In this document: piece after piece, positions 62,848 to 64,000 of the stretch
How the letters are laid out: each line of letters starts with the position of its first letter
Numbering within the stretch: the first letter of the stretch is position 1
Source of the DNA: Ruegeria sp. HKCCD7303
GTDB taxonomy: Bacteria > Pseudomonadota > Alphaproteobacteria > Rhodobacterales > Rhodobacteraceae
Direction: 5' to 3'
Length of the DNA: 64,000 nt
NCBI RefSeq assembly: GCF_013111185.1
Contig: NZ_WVRE01000002.1
Location: forward strand, 124,001-188,000
Position numbers and translations under genes: made by a program
The notes under the pieces: model-generated
What the model saw: the letters and a program-made list of their open reading frames with translations, nothing else
Told to the model about the DNA's origin: nothing
Database searches by the model: none

Positions 62848-63785
62848 AGTCGGCCCAGCCTTTCTGTCAGTAGCTCAAAGAAGCCATCCGCATCGAGATC
62901 ACCGATGAACAGGGCGTTTGGTGCGCGGTCGGTTACGCCCCACCAATCGGCGATGGTCATGCCCATGGTCAGTTCCGACCGGGTCTCAACCTCGACATTC
63001 ACTTGGCGGCCCGAGAATAGCTCAGGCCGGATCAGATAAGCGGTCACGCAGGGGTCATGCAACGGTGCACCTGCGCTTCCGTATTTTTCCTTGTCGAAGC
63101 GCTCAAAAAAGTCGGTCATTTCAGCCACTGCAATGCCGACCTTGTTTCCCAATGCTCGGAACGCATCATTGCGGGGTTTGGTGACCAGCGCCTTATGCGT
63201 GACATCCAGGGGCATAACCACGATGGGCCTGCCGGATCGGAAAACGATATCAGCAGCTTCTGGATCGACGTGGATGTTGAATTCGGCTGTGGGTGTGATG
63301 TTGCCTACTTCGAAATAAGCGCCCCCCATCAGCACGATTTCCTGCACCCGATCGACGATGTCTGGGGCCTTGCGGAACGCCATGGCGATGTTGGTCAGCG
63401 GCCCCAACGGGCAGAGTGTCACGGTGCCTGAGTCATGTTTGCGCAGTGTCTCGATGATGAAATCAACCGCATGTCCGTCTGCCAGCGGCATTTCAGGGTC
63501 CGGCAGAACGGGCCCGTCTAGCCCGGTTTTGCCGTGCACATGTTCTGCCGTGACCAAAGGGCGGATCAGGGGGCGATCACAACCCGCATAGACTGGAACA
63601 CCCGTCTGCCCCGCTAGTTCGCAGACAATCCGTGCGTTCTTGGCAGTCAGCGACAAGGGCACATTCCCGGCGACGGCAGTAATACCCAGAACCTCGATCT
63701 CATCCGGACTGGCCAAGGCCAGCAGGATGGCGACGGCGTCGTCTTGTCCGGGGTCGGTATCGATGATGATTTTGCGCGGTGCCAT
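62844..63785 (-). CDS. Nucleoside hydrolase (IunH/RihA family)
   Basis: Ribonucleoside hydrolase of 313 residues that cleaves the N-glycosidic bond to give base and ribose. The calcium-binding motif is IIDTDPGQDDAVAILLAL at the N-terminus. TLCPLGPLTNIAMAFRKAP and the PLHDPCVTAYLIRPELF segment near the C-terminus complete the site. Base specificity cannot be told. The ATG at 63785 (MAPRKIIIDTD) has GGAGG upstream. Confidence 0.92.
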   Translation of the reverse strand: MAPRKIIIDTDPGQDDAVAILLALASPDEIEVLGITAVAGNVPLSLTAKNARIVCELAGQTGVPVYAGCDRPLIRPLVTAEHVHGKTGLDGPVLPDPEMPLADGHAVDFIIETLRKHDSGTVTLCPLGPLTNIAMAFRKAPDIVDRVQEIVLMGGAYFEVGNITPTAEFNIHVDPEAADIVFRSGRPIVVMPLDVTHKALVTKPRNDAFRALGNKVGIAVAEMTDFFERFDKEKYGSAGAPLHDPCVTAYLIRPELFSGRQVNVEVETRSELTMGMTIADWWGVTDRAPNALFIGDLDADGFFELLTERLGRL

Positions 63786-63846
63786 TATGCCTCCGGGGTC
63801 TTGAAACGCGGACACTCGCAAGTGTCACCGCACTTGTCCAGCAGTT

Positions 63847-64000
63847 TCAGGCCCCGGTCGGCGCGTCCACCGGCGGGAGTTTGCCATTGGCGCGATGCTC
63901 CTCGGTTTTGACCTCGTCCCAAAGCGCATCCATCTCGGCAAGATCGCTTTGCGCGGGGGTTTTGCCCCTCTCGGCCAGACGGGCCTCGACCTGTTCAAAG
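63847..64000 (-). CDS. mazG: Nucleoside triphosphate pyrophosphohydrolase MazG (C-terminal fragment)
   Basis: The last 50 codons of a minus-strand gene cut by the right edge. It reads FEQVEARLAERGKTPAQSDL, then AEMDALWDEVKTEE and a short tail. This matches the C-terminal end of MazG, which hydrolyses NTPs to NMP and pyrophosphate. The stop TGA is at 63847-63849. The next gene on the strand, the nucleoside hydrolase, starts 61 bases downstream, so both may share a transcript. Confidence 0.75.
   Translation of the reverse strand, partial: FEQVEARLAERGKTPAQSDLAEMDALWDEVKTEEHRANGKLPPVDAPTGA

Overview
This is a dense, roughly 60% GC chromosomal stretch of an alphaproteobacterium, most likely a marine Rhodobacterales (Roseobacter group, Ruegeria/Phaeobacter-like). 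That placement is inferred from gene content. Pointers are a single-cysteine DksA, a dctP-dctQ-dctM TRAP system with a 784-residue DctM, a PIN protein of the Rhodobacter RSP_2648 type, a dgt-argS-SPOR-nagZ-scpA-scpB block, olsB, bpt, and many GTG/TTG starts with GGAGG-type ribosome binding sites. I see no prophage, insertion sequence, CRISPR array or rRNA. Apart from the repeat family described below, it reads as core genome.

Layout. 1-3.2 kb: amidase (cut by the left edge), a DUF2189 membrane protein and an XRE regulator. 3.2-5.8 kb: ilvI-ilvH (acetolactate synthase) on the minus strand behind a complete transcription attenuator with a 15-codon leader peptide. 6.0-7.3 kb: a 2OG-Fe(II) oxygenase and a VOC protein. 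7.4-14.2 kb: a two-component system divergent from a TakP-like TRAP transporter operon. 14.3-22.7 kb: VOC protein, bpt, small membrane proteins, glnE, an rRNA methyltransferase coupled to a PIN protein, and an M48 protease. 22.8-27.9 kb: FkbM methyltransferase and a minus-strand set of MoxR ATPase, GNAT, DUF2927 lipoprotein, small membrane protein and CoxE-like VWA protein. 28.2-32.7 kb: dksA, FAD monooxygenase, xth, an A-type Fe-S carrier and dgt. 32.9-39.7 kb: argS, SPOR protein, nagZ, scpA, scpB, a dCTP deaminase and tRNA-Pro(GGG).

39.8-43.9 kb is the classic yceD-rpmF-plsX-fabH-ihfA-merR run on the minus strand, divergent from bamE and olsB. 45.3-53.0 kb: an ABC-F ATPase, an acetyltransferase, a short-chain dehydrogenase, a secreted glycine-repeat protein, tyrS, anmK and a YqjD/YqjE-like pair. 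53.1-64.0 kb: desaturase, extensin-like protein, cupin, selO, two DMT transporters, an EEP-family enzyme, a Fur-family regulator, eno, GNATs, a tiny lipoprotein, nucleoside hydrolase and the 3' end of mazG.

The most interesting non-genic signal is a dispersed repeat present five times (near 14.3, 22.0, 30.75, 30.9 and 53.0 kb). Each copy has a GC-rich hairpin whose sequence differs but whose pairing is kept, followed by an almost invariant 27-base core and then a GGATY box. Two copies face each other in the xth/erpA gap, as REP doublets do. Other regulatory signals are the ilv attenuator, a paired LacI-like site ahead of eno, a TetR-like dyad ahead of the SDR gene, and several perfect dyads ahead of dksA, the glycine-repeat gene and the small lipoprotein gene. 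Start sites were chosen from ribosome binding sites and family length; no database search was possible.
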